Assembly (NCBI GenBank): GCA_041580375.1
Contig: JBFGDZ010000094.1
Span: 1 to 13,491 of the forward strand
Length of the DNA: 13,491 nt
Direction: 5' to 3'
DNA from: JAPUIN01 sp041580375
GTDB lineage: Bacteria; Acidobacteriota; Polarisedimenticolia; Gp22-AA2
The notes beneath the pieces are model-generated. The model was not told where the DNA came from and searched no databases. It saw only the letters and a list, made by a program, of their open reading frames with translations. Positions 6,803 to 13,491 of this stretch are shown piece by piece (positions within the stretch are counted from its first letter, which is position 1; each line of letters opens with the position of its first letter). The translations under genes were made by a program, and so were the position numbers.

Positions 6803-9800
6803 AGTCCACCCGCCGCCGGATCGCACGGGCCGCCTCCACGGCCCCGTCCGGGGATCCGGCGTGGGGGACGAGGCTGAAGGAGTAGGAGTACTCCCGCGGC
6901 GTCAGCCGGTACTTCGGGTGCGGTCTCGCGCCCCAGGAGTTGTCGCCGCCGACGCCCATCTGGCGGAGATCGAGGTTCACGGTCACGAACGGCCGGCGCG
7001 TCATCTGGTGATGGTGCCGCACGCCCTCCATGTCCTCCTGCCGGTGGTTCCAGGCGCTGACGTCCAGGAGCGGGTGCCCGACCGCGAGCAGCCCGGCCCC
7101 CTCCCCATCGCTCAGCAGGACCCAGCGCACGTCGGTCTTGTTGCCGTTCTCCTGGGGCCTCGAGTAGCGCACGTACTGTTCGTCGACGGTGCCGCCGTAC
7201 CGGCCGACGCGGGCTCCGGACTTCCGGTCCTGGTACGTCTCGTGGGGGCCGCGGCCGTACCAGTCGAATCGCTGGAACGTCTCCGGCAGCGTCATCTGCA
7301 TGCCGAAGCGCGGCAGGTCGGGGAGGTCGACGTCCCCGGGGACGAAGTACGCGGTGACCCGGACCTCCCCCGTCCCCCGCACGCGGTAGGTCACCCGGTA
7401 CCGAGTCTGCGGGCCGGAGAGCCGGCCGTCCATGTCGATCCGGACCTGGCGCGGCGACAGCCTCCGGACGGTCGCCTGCGGTCGCCAGTCCCGGCCGGCC
7501 TCGCGCCACACGGCGAGGCGTTGGGGCATGCCGTTGCCGACGTCGTTGTCGATCGGGGCGCGCCAGAAGTTCGGCCGGGGGCCGGTCCGGATCAGGTCCT
7601 TCCCGCGGTGGCTGAATGACACGAGCAGCCCCGTCTTCTTGTTGATCTCCACCGAGAAGTCGGGGCCCGTGAGCGTCACGAGGTATCCGGACTCCTCCAT
7701 CCGCAGCGGGGGCGACACATCCGCCGCCTTCTCCGGGTTCGTCGCGGCGCGGCTCTCCTCCGCGCGGATCGGGAACTGCTCCCACGCGATCTCGTGTCCC
7801 GCCGCGGCCCAGGGGGCGTCCTCCCGCAGGCGGAGCCCGACGTCGAGCCAGTACTCGACACCGGGGCGCGGATCCGGCGTGACCATCGGGATCCGCACGA
7901 CGCGGCTCTCACCGGGCGGGATCGACAGGGGCGGCAGGACGCCGCCCTGGATCCGTCGATCGTCCGCGCGGACCTCCCAGACCGCCTCGAACGCGCCGAG
8001 ATCCGTGAACCGGTAACCGTTCGTGATCCGCACCCGGCCGCCGGCCGGATCGACCGCGTCGAACCTGACGTGCTGGTAGACCTTCTTCACTTCCAGCAGG
8101 CTCGGGTGCGGCTCGCGATCGGCGCTGACCAGGCCGTTCATGCAGAAGTTGCCGTCGCTCGGCGTCTCGGGCGGCCCGAAGTCGCCGCCGTAGGCCAGAT
8201 AGGTCTCCCCATTCTGCGCGCGGGCTCTGAGTCCCTGATCGACCCAGTCCCAGATGAAGCCGCCCTGCAATCGGGGGTACGCCTCGATCGTCTCCCAGTA
8301 CTCGCGCAGATTGCCCACGCTGTTCCCCATCGCATGGGCGTACTCGCACAGGATGAGGGGGCGGTCGTCGTGCGTCTCGGCATGGTGCGCGATCTGATCG
8401 ATCCGCGCGTACATCGGCGCCACGATGTCGGTGTGCGGGCGCGCGCCCGCCTGCTCGTACTGGACCGGACGGGTCGGATCGCGATCGTGGATCCAGGCGC
8501 TGGTGGCCTCGAAGGCCGTGCCGTCCCCGGCCTCGTTGCCGAGCGACCAGACGATGATCGACGCGTGGTTCTTGTCCCGCTCGACCATCCGGATCGTCCT
8601 GTCCAGATGCGCCGCCCTCCATTCCGGCTTGTTGGCCAGCGTGTCCTCCGGCTCGTAGCCGATCCCGTGGGATTCGATGTTCGCCTCGTCGACCAGGTAG
8701 AGTCCGAAGCGATCGCACAGTTCGTACCAGAGCGGGTCGTTCGGGTAGTGGCTCGTACGCACCGCGTTGATGTTGTGCCGCTTCATCAGGCGGATGTCCC
8801 GGATCATCGACTCGCGGCTCACGGTGTGCCCGGTGTCCGGATCGTGCTCGTGGCGGTTGACCCCCTTCAGGAGGACCGGGACGCCGTTGACGCGCAGTTG
8901 CCCCTCGCGGATCTCCACCTCCCGGAAGCCGACTTTGTGGGCGACCGACTCGAGGACGGCCCCGCCGCCGTCCTTCAAGGTCAGGAGCAGGGTGTACAGC
9001 GCGGGGGTCTCCGCCGACCACTTGGCGGGGTTCTCGATCGTCCGGTCGAACTCGACCACGGCCGTCCCGCCCGCGGGCGCCGCGTACTCGAGGCTCCGGA
9101 CCGGGACGACCGCCTTTACGTCCGCCCCCAGCAGCGTGACGTCCAGGACGCCGCGGGCCGGACGGTCCGATGCGTTCCGCACCTCGGCCCTCACCTCGAG
9201 ATCGGCATCGCGGTAGCGCCCGTCCAGGTCGGTCCGCACCTGGAAGTCCCGCAAATGGACCGGCGCCGTGGAATGAAGATAAACGTCGCGGAAGATACCG
9301 CTGAGCCTCCAGAAATCCTGATCCTCGAGGTACGATCCATCCGACCAGCGGTACACCTCGACGGCGATCGAGTTTTTTCCACGCTTCAGGAACGAGGTCA
9401 CGTCGAACTCGGCCGGCGTCCGGCTCCCCTGGCTGTAGCCGACATTCTCCCCGTTGATCCAGACGTAAAACGCCGACTCGACGCCGGCGAAGTGGAGCAC
9501 GACCCTCCGATCCGTCCAGCCCGGGGGAAGGGTGAACGTCCTCCGGTACGATCCGACCGGATTGTTGTCGTGGGGAATGTGCGGTGGATCGGGCGGGCCG
9601 AACGGGTACTGGATGTTCGTGTAGATCGGGATCCCGTGGCCGTGGATCTGCCAGTTCGACGGCACCGGGATGGTCACCCATCCCCGGTCATCGAAATCGG
9701 CGCGGTGGAAGTCGAGCGGGCGCCCGGAGGGCCTGCGCGACCAGTGAAAACGCCAGTCGCCGTTGAGCGACAGGACGAACGGCGAGCGGCCGCCCGCCAG

Positions 9801-10022
9801 GGCGTCCTTTCCGGACGGATAGGACGTGAACGAGGCGCGCGGAGGGAGTCTGTTGATCCCGAACAGTTCGGGATTCTCCCAGTCGAGCGGCCCGACCCGG
9901 CCCGGCGAGGCCGCACCCTGCTCCATTGCGACCGGCGCCGGAGCGCCGGCGGCGATCATGAGGAGCACGGCGACGATCGTTATGAGCGTCGCCATCGACA
10001 CGCATCGGTCTCCGGGGCACAT
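6801..10022 (-). CDS. lacZ: Exported glycoside hydrolase family 2 beta-galactosidase
   Basis: A 1073-residue LacZ-type enzyme that hydrolyses terminal beta-D-galactosides such as lactose. Residues 1 to about 32 form a signal peptide: an Arg-containing start, hydrophobic core LITIVAVLLMIAAG, and cleavage around APAPVA. There is no lipobox Cys. The mature part follows E. coli LacZ domain by domain: a sugar-binding jelly roll (about 45-255, with DWENPELFGINR, PSNWQIHGHG and RWSDGSYLEDQDFWRLSGIF), an Ig-like domain, a TIM barrel (about 370-660), a second linker domain and a small-chain C-terminal domain (about 776-1060). In the barrel E497 (WSLGNEAGDG) is the acid/base and E560 (LILCEYAHAMGNS) the nucleophile. 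Export suggests periplasmic or extracellular digestion, in contrast to cytoplasmic E. coli LacZ. The ATG at 10022 has GGGAGG 5 nt upstream; the ATG at 9995 would shorten the signal peptide start. It is divergent from galK by 148 nt. Confidence 0.96.
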   Translation of the reverse strand: MCPGDRCVSMATLITIVAVLLMIAAGAPAPVAMEQGAASPGRVGPLDWENPELFGINRLPPRASFTSYPSGKDALAGGRSPFVLSLNGDWRFHWSRRPSGRPLDFHRADFDDRGWVTIPVPSNWQIHGHGIPIYTNIQYPFGPPDPPHIPHDNNPVGSYRRTFTLPPGWTDRRVVLHFAGVESAFYVWINGENVGYSQGSRTPAEFDVTSFLKRGKNSIAVEVYRWSDGSYLEDQDFWRLSGIFRDVYLHSTAPVHLRDFQVRTDLDGRYRDADLEVRAEVRNASDRPARGVLDVTLLGADVKAVVPVRSLEYAAPAGGTAVVEFDRTIENPAKWSAETPALYTLLLTLKDGGGAVLESVAHKVGFREVEIREGQLRVNGVPVLLKGVNRHEHDPDTGHTVSRESMIRDIRLMKRHNINAVRTSHYPNDPLWYELCDRFGLYLVDEANIESHGIGYEPEDTLANKPEWRAAHLDRTIRMVERDKNHASIIVWSLGNEAGDGTAFEATSAWIHDRDPTRPVQYEQAGARPHTDIVAPMYARIDQIAHHAETHDDRPLILCEYAHAMGNSVGNLREYWETIEAYPRLQGGFIWDWVDQGLRARAQNGETYLAYGGDFGPPETPSDGNFCMNGLVSADREPHPSLLEVKKVYQHVRFDAVDPAGGRVRITNGYRFTDLGAFEAVWEVRADDRRIQGGVLPPLSIPPGESRVVRIPMVTPDPRPGVEYWLDVGLRLREDAPWAAAGHEIAWEQFPIRAEESRAATNPEKAADVSPPLRMEESGYLVTLTGPDFSVEINKKTGLLVSFSHRGKDLIRTGPRPNFWRAPIDNDVGNGMPQRLAVWREAGRDWRPQATVRRLSPRQVRIDMDGRLSGPQTRYRVTYRVRGTGEVRVTAYFVPGDVDLPDLPRFGMQMTLPETFQRFDWYGRGPHETYQDRKSGARVGRYGGTVDEQYVRYSRPQENGNKTDVRWVLLSDGEGAGLLAVGHPLLDVSAWNHRQEDMEGVRHHHQMTRRPFVTVNLDLRQMGVGGDNSWGARPHPKYRLTPREYSYSFSLVPHAGSPDGAVEAARAIRRRVD

Positions 10023-10087
10023 TCACGCCTCCCGCGCTCCGCCCGCGGCTCCGGATCGGCTTCCGAGGGCGGATCAGCACGCAACGG

Positions 10088-10104
10088 GTATCCGTGGAGT
10101 ATCC
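10088..10104. repeat. GTATCC direct repeats with 11-bp phasing in the lacZ-galK intergenic region
   Basis: GTATCC occurs at 10088-10093 and 10099-10104, 11 bp apart, or about one helical turn. A CGGATA at 10141-10146 is an inverted copy of the overlapping TATCCG. They lie in the region that must hold both divergent promoters and could be regulator half-sites. With such short words, chance is possible. Confidence 0.25.
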
Positions 10105-10123
10105 TCGATCGTTTTTTCCGCCA

Positions 10124-10140
10124 CAAGGCCCCGGGCCTTG
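10124..10140. promoter_or_regulatory. 17-bp palindrome between divergent lacZ and galK
   Basis: CAAGGCCC (10124-10131) and GGGCCTTG (10133-10140) are perfect inverted copies around a single C. The palindrome follows a T6 run (10112-10117) and ends 30 nt before the galK ATG. This is the size and symmetry of an operator for a dimeric repressor. It could instead form a hairpin in the galK leader. It is not a terminator for either gene because the T-run lies on the wrong side. The symmetry is seen directly; an operator role is inferred. Confidence 0.45.
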
Positions 10141-10156
10141 CGGATAGACTCGAGAC

Positions 10157-10162
10157 GGGAGG
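10157..10162 (+). promoter_or_regulatory. Shine-Dalgarno that fixes the galK start
   Basis: GGGAGG lies 8 nt before the ATG at 10171. It selects that codon (or the ATG directly after it at 10174) over in-frame starts much farther upstream, such as the ATG at 9826, which would lie inside the opposite-strand lacZ gene. Confidence 0.7.
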
Positions 10163-10170
10163 CGACCGGC

Positions 10171-11343
10171 ATGATGGAGGCCGCGGGACCGGACCTCGCC
10201 CGGAGGTTCCGGGATGAGTTCGGACGACCGCACGAACTGCGCGTCCGGGCGCCCGGGCGGGTCAACCTGATCGGCGAGCACACCGACTACAACGACGGGT
10301 TCGTCCTCCCCTCCGCGATCGATCGCGCCATCACGATCCTGGCCTCGATGCGGAGCGACGGCCGCATCGCGGCCGTCTCTGTCGATTTCTCCCAGCGGAC
10401 GGAATTCGAAACCGTCGATCAGTCGAAGGACGACGCTGCGCCGTGGAGCAACTACCTTCGCGGCGTCGTCGCCCAGTTCCGCAAGCGCGGCCTCGACGTC
10501 CCCGGCATGAACCTCCTGGTCGCGGGAGACGTCCCGATCGGCGCGGGTCTCAGCAGCTCGGCCGCCCTCGAGGTCGCCACGGCCGAGACGATCCGCCGCC
10601 TCGGCGGGCATCCGATCGGGAAGACCGACATGGCGCTCCTCTGCCAGGCGGCCGAGCGGGAGTTCGTCGGCGTGCAGTGCGGCATCATGGATCAGTTCGT
10701 CTCGACACTGGCCGAGGAGGGCTCGGCGCTCTTCCTCGACTGCAGGGACCTGACGTACTCGCACGTGCCGCTTCGGTTCGACGCCCGGATCGTCGTCTGC
10801 GACAGCCGCGTCCGGCGCACGCTTGCGGGCAGCGCGTACAACCGGCGGCGCGCCGAGTGCGAGGAGGCCGTCCGCCTTCTGCGGGCCGCCGGCGGCGGGA
10901 TCGCGGCCCTGCGCGACGTCGACCCGGCCCGGCTCGAAGAGCAACGCGCCCACCTCCCCGGGCCGATCGACAGGAGGGCCCGCCACGTCGTCACGGAGAA
11001 CGCGCGCGTGCTGCGCGCGGTCGAGTTTCTGAAACGGAACGAGTCCGGGTCGTTCGGGGATCTGCTCTATCGATCCCACGAGAGCCTGAGGGACGATTAC
11101 GAGGTCAGCTGTCCCGAGCTGGATCTGCTCGTCGATCTGGCGCGCCGGCAGCCAGGGACGCTGGGCGCGAGGATGACCGGCGCCGGGTTCGGCGGCTGCA
11201 CGGTGAACCTGGTCCGCTCCGGGGAGATCGATCGATTCCGCCGCGAGGTGGCCCGCGCCTATATGGACGGAACGGGCCGCGAGCCGCTCATTTACGTCTG
11301 CGTCCCTTCGGCCGGGGTCTCGTCCGAGCCCGTCCCGCCCTGA
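10171..11343 (+). CDS. galK: Galactokinase
   Basis: A 390-residue GHMP kinase, close to the usual size of about 380-390. It phosphorylates alpha-D-galactose with ATP to galactose-1-phosphate, the first committed Leloir step, in the cytoplasm. The galactokinase signature RVNLIGEHTDYNDGFVLP spans residues 30-47 and includes R30, E36 and D39 of the sugar/catalytic site. The GHMP ATP loop is VPIGAGLSSSAALE (121-134), GIMDQFVS (171-178) carries the catalytic base D174, and MTGAGFGGCTVNLV is the C-terminal motif 3. All key residues are present. It starts from a good ribosome binding site, is divergent from the beta-galactosidase gene, and its 3' end overlaps galT on the opposite strand by 56 nt. 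The neighbouring lacZ, galT and galactose-type symporter make this assignment very secure. Confidence 0.97.
   Translation: MMEAAGPDLARRFRDEFGRPHELRVRAPGRVNLIGEHTDYNDGFVLPSAIDRAITILASMRSDGRIAAVSVDFSQRTEFETVDQSKDDAAPWSNYLRGVVAQFRKRGLDVPGMNLLVAGDVPIGAGLSSSAALEVATAETIRRLGGHPIGKTDMALLCQAAEREFVGVQCGIMDQFVSTLAEEGSALFLDCRDLTYSHVPLRFDARIVVCDSRVRRTLAGSAYNRRRAECEEAVRLLRAAGGGIAALRDVDPARLEEQRAHLPGPIDRRARHVVTENARVLRAVEFLKRNESGSFGDLLYRSHESLRDDYEVSCPELDLLVDLARRQPGTLGARMTGAGFGGCTVNLVRSGEIDRFRREVARAYMDGTGREPLIYVCVPSAGVSSEPVPP
11288..11343. other. Tail-to-tail coding overlap of galK and galT
   Basis: galK runs to 11343 on the plus strand and galT to 11288 on the minus strand, so 56 nt encode both C-termini. 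No terminator can sit between them without lying inside a coding region, and the two mRNAs must share complementary 3' ends. The overlap codes for the Arg-rich GalT tail beyond its conserved core. Confidence 0.85.
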
Positions 11344-12460
11344 CCTCCGGCGCGCCGGCCGGGATCCGGGACGTGCGGCGATCCCGGGAGTCCGTCCCGA
11401 AACTTCGCGGGATCGCCCGCAGCCTCTCCGCCGCCGCCTCGGGCGTGAGATCCCTCTGGGGGCCGGCCAGCATCTCGTACCCGACCATGAACTTCTTCAC
11501 CGTCGCCGACCTGAGGAGGGGCGGGTAGACATGCAGGTGCAGATGCCACCCCGGGTGCGGCTCCCCGTCGGTCGGCCTCTGGTGGACGCCCATCGAGTAG
11601 GGAAACTCCGTCCGGAACAGCCGGTCGTACCCTGACGTCAGGCTCTTGAGGATCCCGGCCAGATCGTCCCTCTCCTCCTCCGACAGATCCTGAAGATCCC
11701 TCGCATGCCTGCGGCTCAGAATGAGCGTCTCGAAGGGCCAGACGGCCCAGAACGGAACGACGGCCGTGAAGCCGCCGTTTTTGTGCACGACACGCCGGGA
11801 GGCCTCCTCCTCGATCTCGCGATAGCGGCAGAGCAGGCAGGTGCCCTTCGACCTCCAGTGCCGATCCTGCGACGTCGATTCCTTCGCCGCCTCGTTCGGG
11901 ACCGTCCCGTTGGCCCAGATCTGCCCGTGCGGGTGCGGATTGCTGCAGCCCATCAGCTCGCCGCGGTTCTCGAAGATCTGGACGTGCCGGATCCACGGTA
12001 GCCGGGCCAGCTCGCGGTGCTCCGCGGTCCACGTGTCCACCACGCGCCGGATCCCGGCGATCTCCATCTGCGGGATCGACAGATCGTGTCGCGGCGAGAA
12101 GCAGACGACCCGGCACAGCCCGGGCTCGGCCTCGGCGACGATGAGCCCCTCCGCCTCGATCCGCCCGGCGGGCCCGTCCCCGGAGAGAGCCGGAAAGTCG
12201 TTGTCGAAGACGTACGTGTGCCGGTACTTCGGGTTCCGCTCGCCGCCCGCCCGTGCGTTGCCCGGGCAGAGATAGCAGGAGGGATCGTGCGCGGGACGGC
12301 CGGCCGGCGGACGATCCTCCTCGCGCCCCCGCCAGGGACGGCCAGCCCGCCGGGGAGAGACGAGCACCCATTCGTCCGTCAGGGGATTGAGCCGCCGGTG
12401 AGGTGCGGTCTCGAGGTCGAACGCCCCGGATCCGGCGGCCTGGCGGCGGGTCGGGCTCAT
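11288..12460 (-). CDS. galT: Galactose-1-phosphate uridylyltransferase
   Basis: A 390-residue class I GalT of the HIT superfamily. It exchanges UMP between UDP-glucose and galactose-1-phosphate, giving UDP-galactose and glucose-1-phosphate. RRLNPLTDEWVLVSPRR (22-38) is the family opening. C62 and C65 (CYLC), H125 (FSPRHD) and H176 match the zinc site, and NPHPHGQIWA (174-183) carries nucleophile H178 and Q180. The second HIT-like half ends with WHLHLHVYPPLLRS. The conserved core stops near residue 351 (ERLRAIP). A further ~39 residues form an Arg-rich tail (RAGRARTRPRPKGRRRK at the end), longer than in E. coli GalT (348 residues), and its last ~18 codons are antisense to galK. GAGGGG 9 nt before the ATG overlaps the stop of the upstream symporter gene (14-nt gap), so the two are an operon and probably translationally coupled. 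Confidence 0.96.
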   Translation of the reverse strand: MSPTRRQAAGSGAFDLETAPHRRLNPLTDEWVLVSPRRAGRPWRGREEDRPPAGRPAHDPSCYLCPGNARAGGERNPKYRHTYVFDNDFPALSGDGPAGRIEAEGLIVAEAEPGLCRVVCFSPRHDLSIPQMEIAGIRRVVDTWTAEHRELARLPWIRHVQIFENRGELMGCSNPHPHGQIWANGTVPNEAAKESTSQDRHWRSKGTCLLCRYREIEEEASRRVVHKNGGFTAVVPFWAVWPFETLILSRRHARDLQDLSEEERDDLAGILKSLTSGYDRLFRTEFPYSMGVHQRPTDGEPHPGWHLHLHVYPPLLRSATVKKFMVGYEMLAGPQRDLTPEAAAERLRAIPRSFGTDSRDRRTSRIPAGAPEVRAGRARTRPRPKGRRRK

Positions 12461-12474
12461 CCGGCGACGCCCCT

Positions 12475-13491
12475 CTACCAGAACAGAGCGTAAAGGGCGG
12501 CGGTCACGAGGATCAGCAGCGCGCCGTACCACTTCACGACCCCGGATTGCGTCATGTCGTACCCCTCCCGGGCCAACAGCACCCTCGGCTCGGCGAGGGG
12601 CCGCCAGGCCGTGATGAGCGTCATGGCGCCGATCACGACGGCGAACGAGATCGCCATCCGGTTCAGGAAGGCGATCGACTCGAACTGCCAGTGCAGATAG
12701 CCGTACACCGGCACGCAGAGCAGCAACGCCGTCACCCCGGCCGCGGGCGGCGCTCGCCGGGCGACCAGGCCGAACACGAAGGCGGCGAGGATGCCGGGCG
12801 ATATGTATCCCTGGAACTCCTGGATGTAGTTGAAGATCCCCTGAAAGCGTGGATCGCCGAGTCGCGGGGCGATCAGGCAGACGATGACGACGAAGACCAG
12901 CGTCGCGATCCGGCCGATCGTGACGATCGCGCGAGGCGAGGCGTCCTTCTTCCAGTGCCTCTTGTAGAGATCCATCGTCAGGATCGTCGAGACCGAGTTG
13001 AGCATCGAGGCGAGGGTGCTGATCACCGCTCCCGAGATCGCCGCGAAGATGAAGCCGCGCAGGCCGACCGGAACCAGATTGCGGATCAGCAGCGGATAGG
13101 CGGCGTCGGTCGTCGCGCCGGGCGCCGTCAGCTCCGTGCGGTACAGCTGGAAGGCGATGATGCCCGGGAAGATGATGATGAACGGGATGATGAGCTTGAT
13201 CGTGGCCGCGAACAGGATGCCGAGCTGGCCCTGCCTGAGGGTGCGCGCGGCCAAAGCCCTCTGCGTGATGAACTGGTTGAGCCCCCAGTAGTAGAAGTTC
13301 GGAATCCAGATGCCGACGATCAGCGCCGTCCAGGGGAGCACCGGATGATCGGCCGGCAGGACCATGTGCAGCCGGTCGGCGTTCGCCTCGAAGAATGGCC
13401 CCACGCCCCCCACGGCGTCCAGACCGAGAATCAGGATCAGCACACCGCCGAGGATCAGCGCCGATCCCTGGAAGAGATCCGCCCACGCGAC
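12475..13491 (-). CDS. Sodium/solute symporter, vSGLT-like Na+/galactose type (partial)
   Basis: The C-terminal 338 residues of an SSS-family symporter; the frame is open to the window edge, reading VAWADLFQGSALILGG before the internal GTG at 13443, so the start lies outside. Several strongly hydrophobic membrane helices are visible. Numbered from the first visible residue, NFYYWGLNQFITQRALAA (65-82) and K99 match the Vibrio parahaemolyticus SGLT sugar-site region: N65 corresponds to N260, Y68 to Y263 and K99 to K294, with identical 34-residue N-K spacing. AVISTLASMLNS (155-166) matches the Na2-site helix with A155, S158 and T159, and YIQEFQGYISPGI (222-234) carries the equivalent of Q428. 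It should couple Na+ entry to galactose (or glucose) uptake across the inner membrane. galT follows 14 nt downstream with its ribosome binding site touching this stop codon. Substrate assignment rests on these residues plus the gal context. Confidence 0.9.
   Translation of the reverse strand, partial: VAWADLFQGSALILGGVLILILGLDAVGGVGPFFEANADRLHMVLPADHPVLPWTALIVGIWIPNFYYWGLNQFITQRALAARTLRQGQLGILFAATIKLIIPFIIIFPGIIAFQLYRTELTAPGATTDAAYPLLIRNLVPVGLRGFIFAAISGAVISTLASMLNSVSTILTMDLYKRHWKKDASPRAIVTIGRIATLVFVVIVCLIAPRLGDPRFQGIFNYIQEFQGYISPGILAAFVFGLVARRAPPAAGVTALLLCVPVYGYLHWQFESIAFLNRMAISFAVVIGAMTLITAWRPLAEPRVLLAREGYDMTQSGVVKWYGALLILVTAALYALFW

Noticed and set aside
9826..10170. In-frame upstream extension of galK to an ATG at 9826
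   Set aside because: It would overlap the lacZ signal-peptide region on the other strand and add non-conserved residues. The family N-terminus and GGGAGG point to 10171.
7794..10217. Open frame of 807 codons on the plus strand through the beta-galactosidase gene
   Set aside because: It has no recognisable motif, and the opposite strand codes for a complete LacZ-type enzyme with both catalytic glutamates. It is a GC-rich shadow.
12461..13486. Upstream extension of the galT frame, giving a 732-codon reading frame
   Set aside because: The added residues are out of frame with the symporter encoded by the same strand and show no similarity to GalT. The ATG at 12460 with GAGGGG upstream is the real start.

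Overview
The window is high-GC bacterial DNA (about 70% GC by eye), densely packed with genes and with short intergenic gaps. It suggests a free-living polymer- or sugar-using bacterium from a deep-branching, GC-rich phylum such as Acidobacteriota, Planctomycetota or an Eisenbacteria/Krumholzibacteriota-like lineage. The main hint is the long Ser/Thr kinase with a C-terminal array of LGxDHPxTL-type TPRs, which is typical of those groups. The phylum is an inference; there is no rRNA or other marker gene here. I see no tRNA, rRNA, CRISPR array, insertion sequence or phage gene.

Layout: (1) 1-579 (+), the C-terminal part of a jelly-roll (LamG/ConA-like) protein cut by the window edge. (2) 614-3280 (+), a transmembrane Ser/Thr kinase with seven 42-residue TPR units. 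(3) 3303-4547 (-), a PLP-dependent trans-sulfuration enzyme, tail-to-tail with the kinase. (4) 4716-6742 (+), two tandem GAPDH-family genes joined by an ATGA overlap. The second is canonical. The first keeps the catalytic Cys and His but has lost a substrate-phosphate Arg and part of the active-site loop. (5) 6801-13491, a galactoside module: secreted GH2 beta-galactosidase (-), galactokinase galK (+) divergent from it, galT (-) convergent with and overlapping galK, and a vSGLT-like Na+/galactose symporter (-) upstream of galT and running off the end of the window.

The last four genes make a coherent pathway. Lactose or another beta-galactoside is hydrolysed outside the cytoplasm, galactose enters by Na+ symport, GalK makes galactose-1-phosphate and GalT exchanges it with UDP-glucose to release glucose-1-phosphate. 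The epimerase (galE) needed to close the Leloir cycle and a mutarotase are not in the window. The neighbouring GAPDH pair would act lower in glycolysis, although nothing shows that it is co-regulated.

The most unusual items are the GAPDH paralogue with a rebuilt phosphate site, the 56-nt tail-to-tail coding overlap of galK and galT that gives GalT an Arg-rich tail, and a 17-bp palindrome in the divergent lacZ-galK promoter region. I did not find an obvious wholly new multi-gene system.
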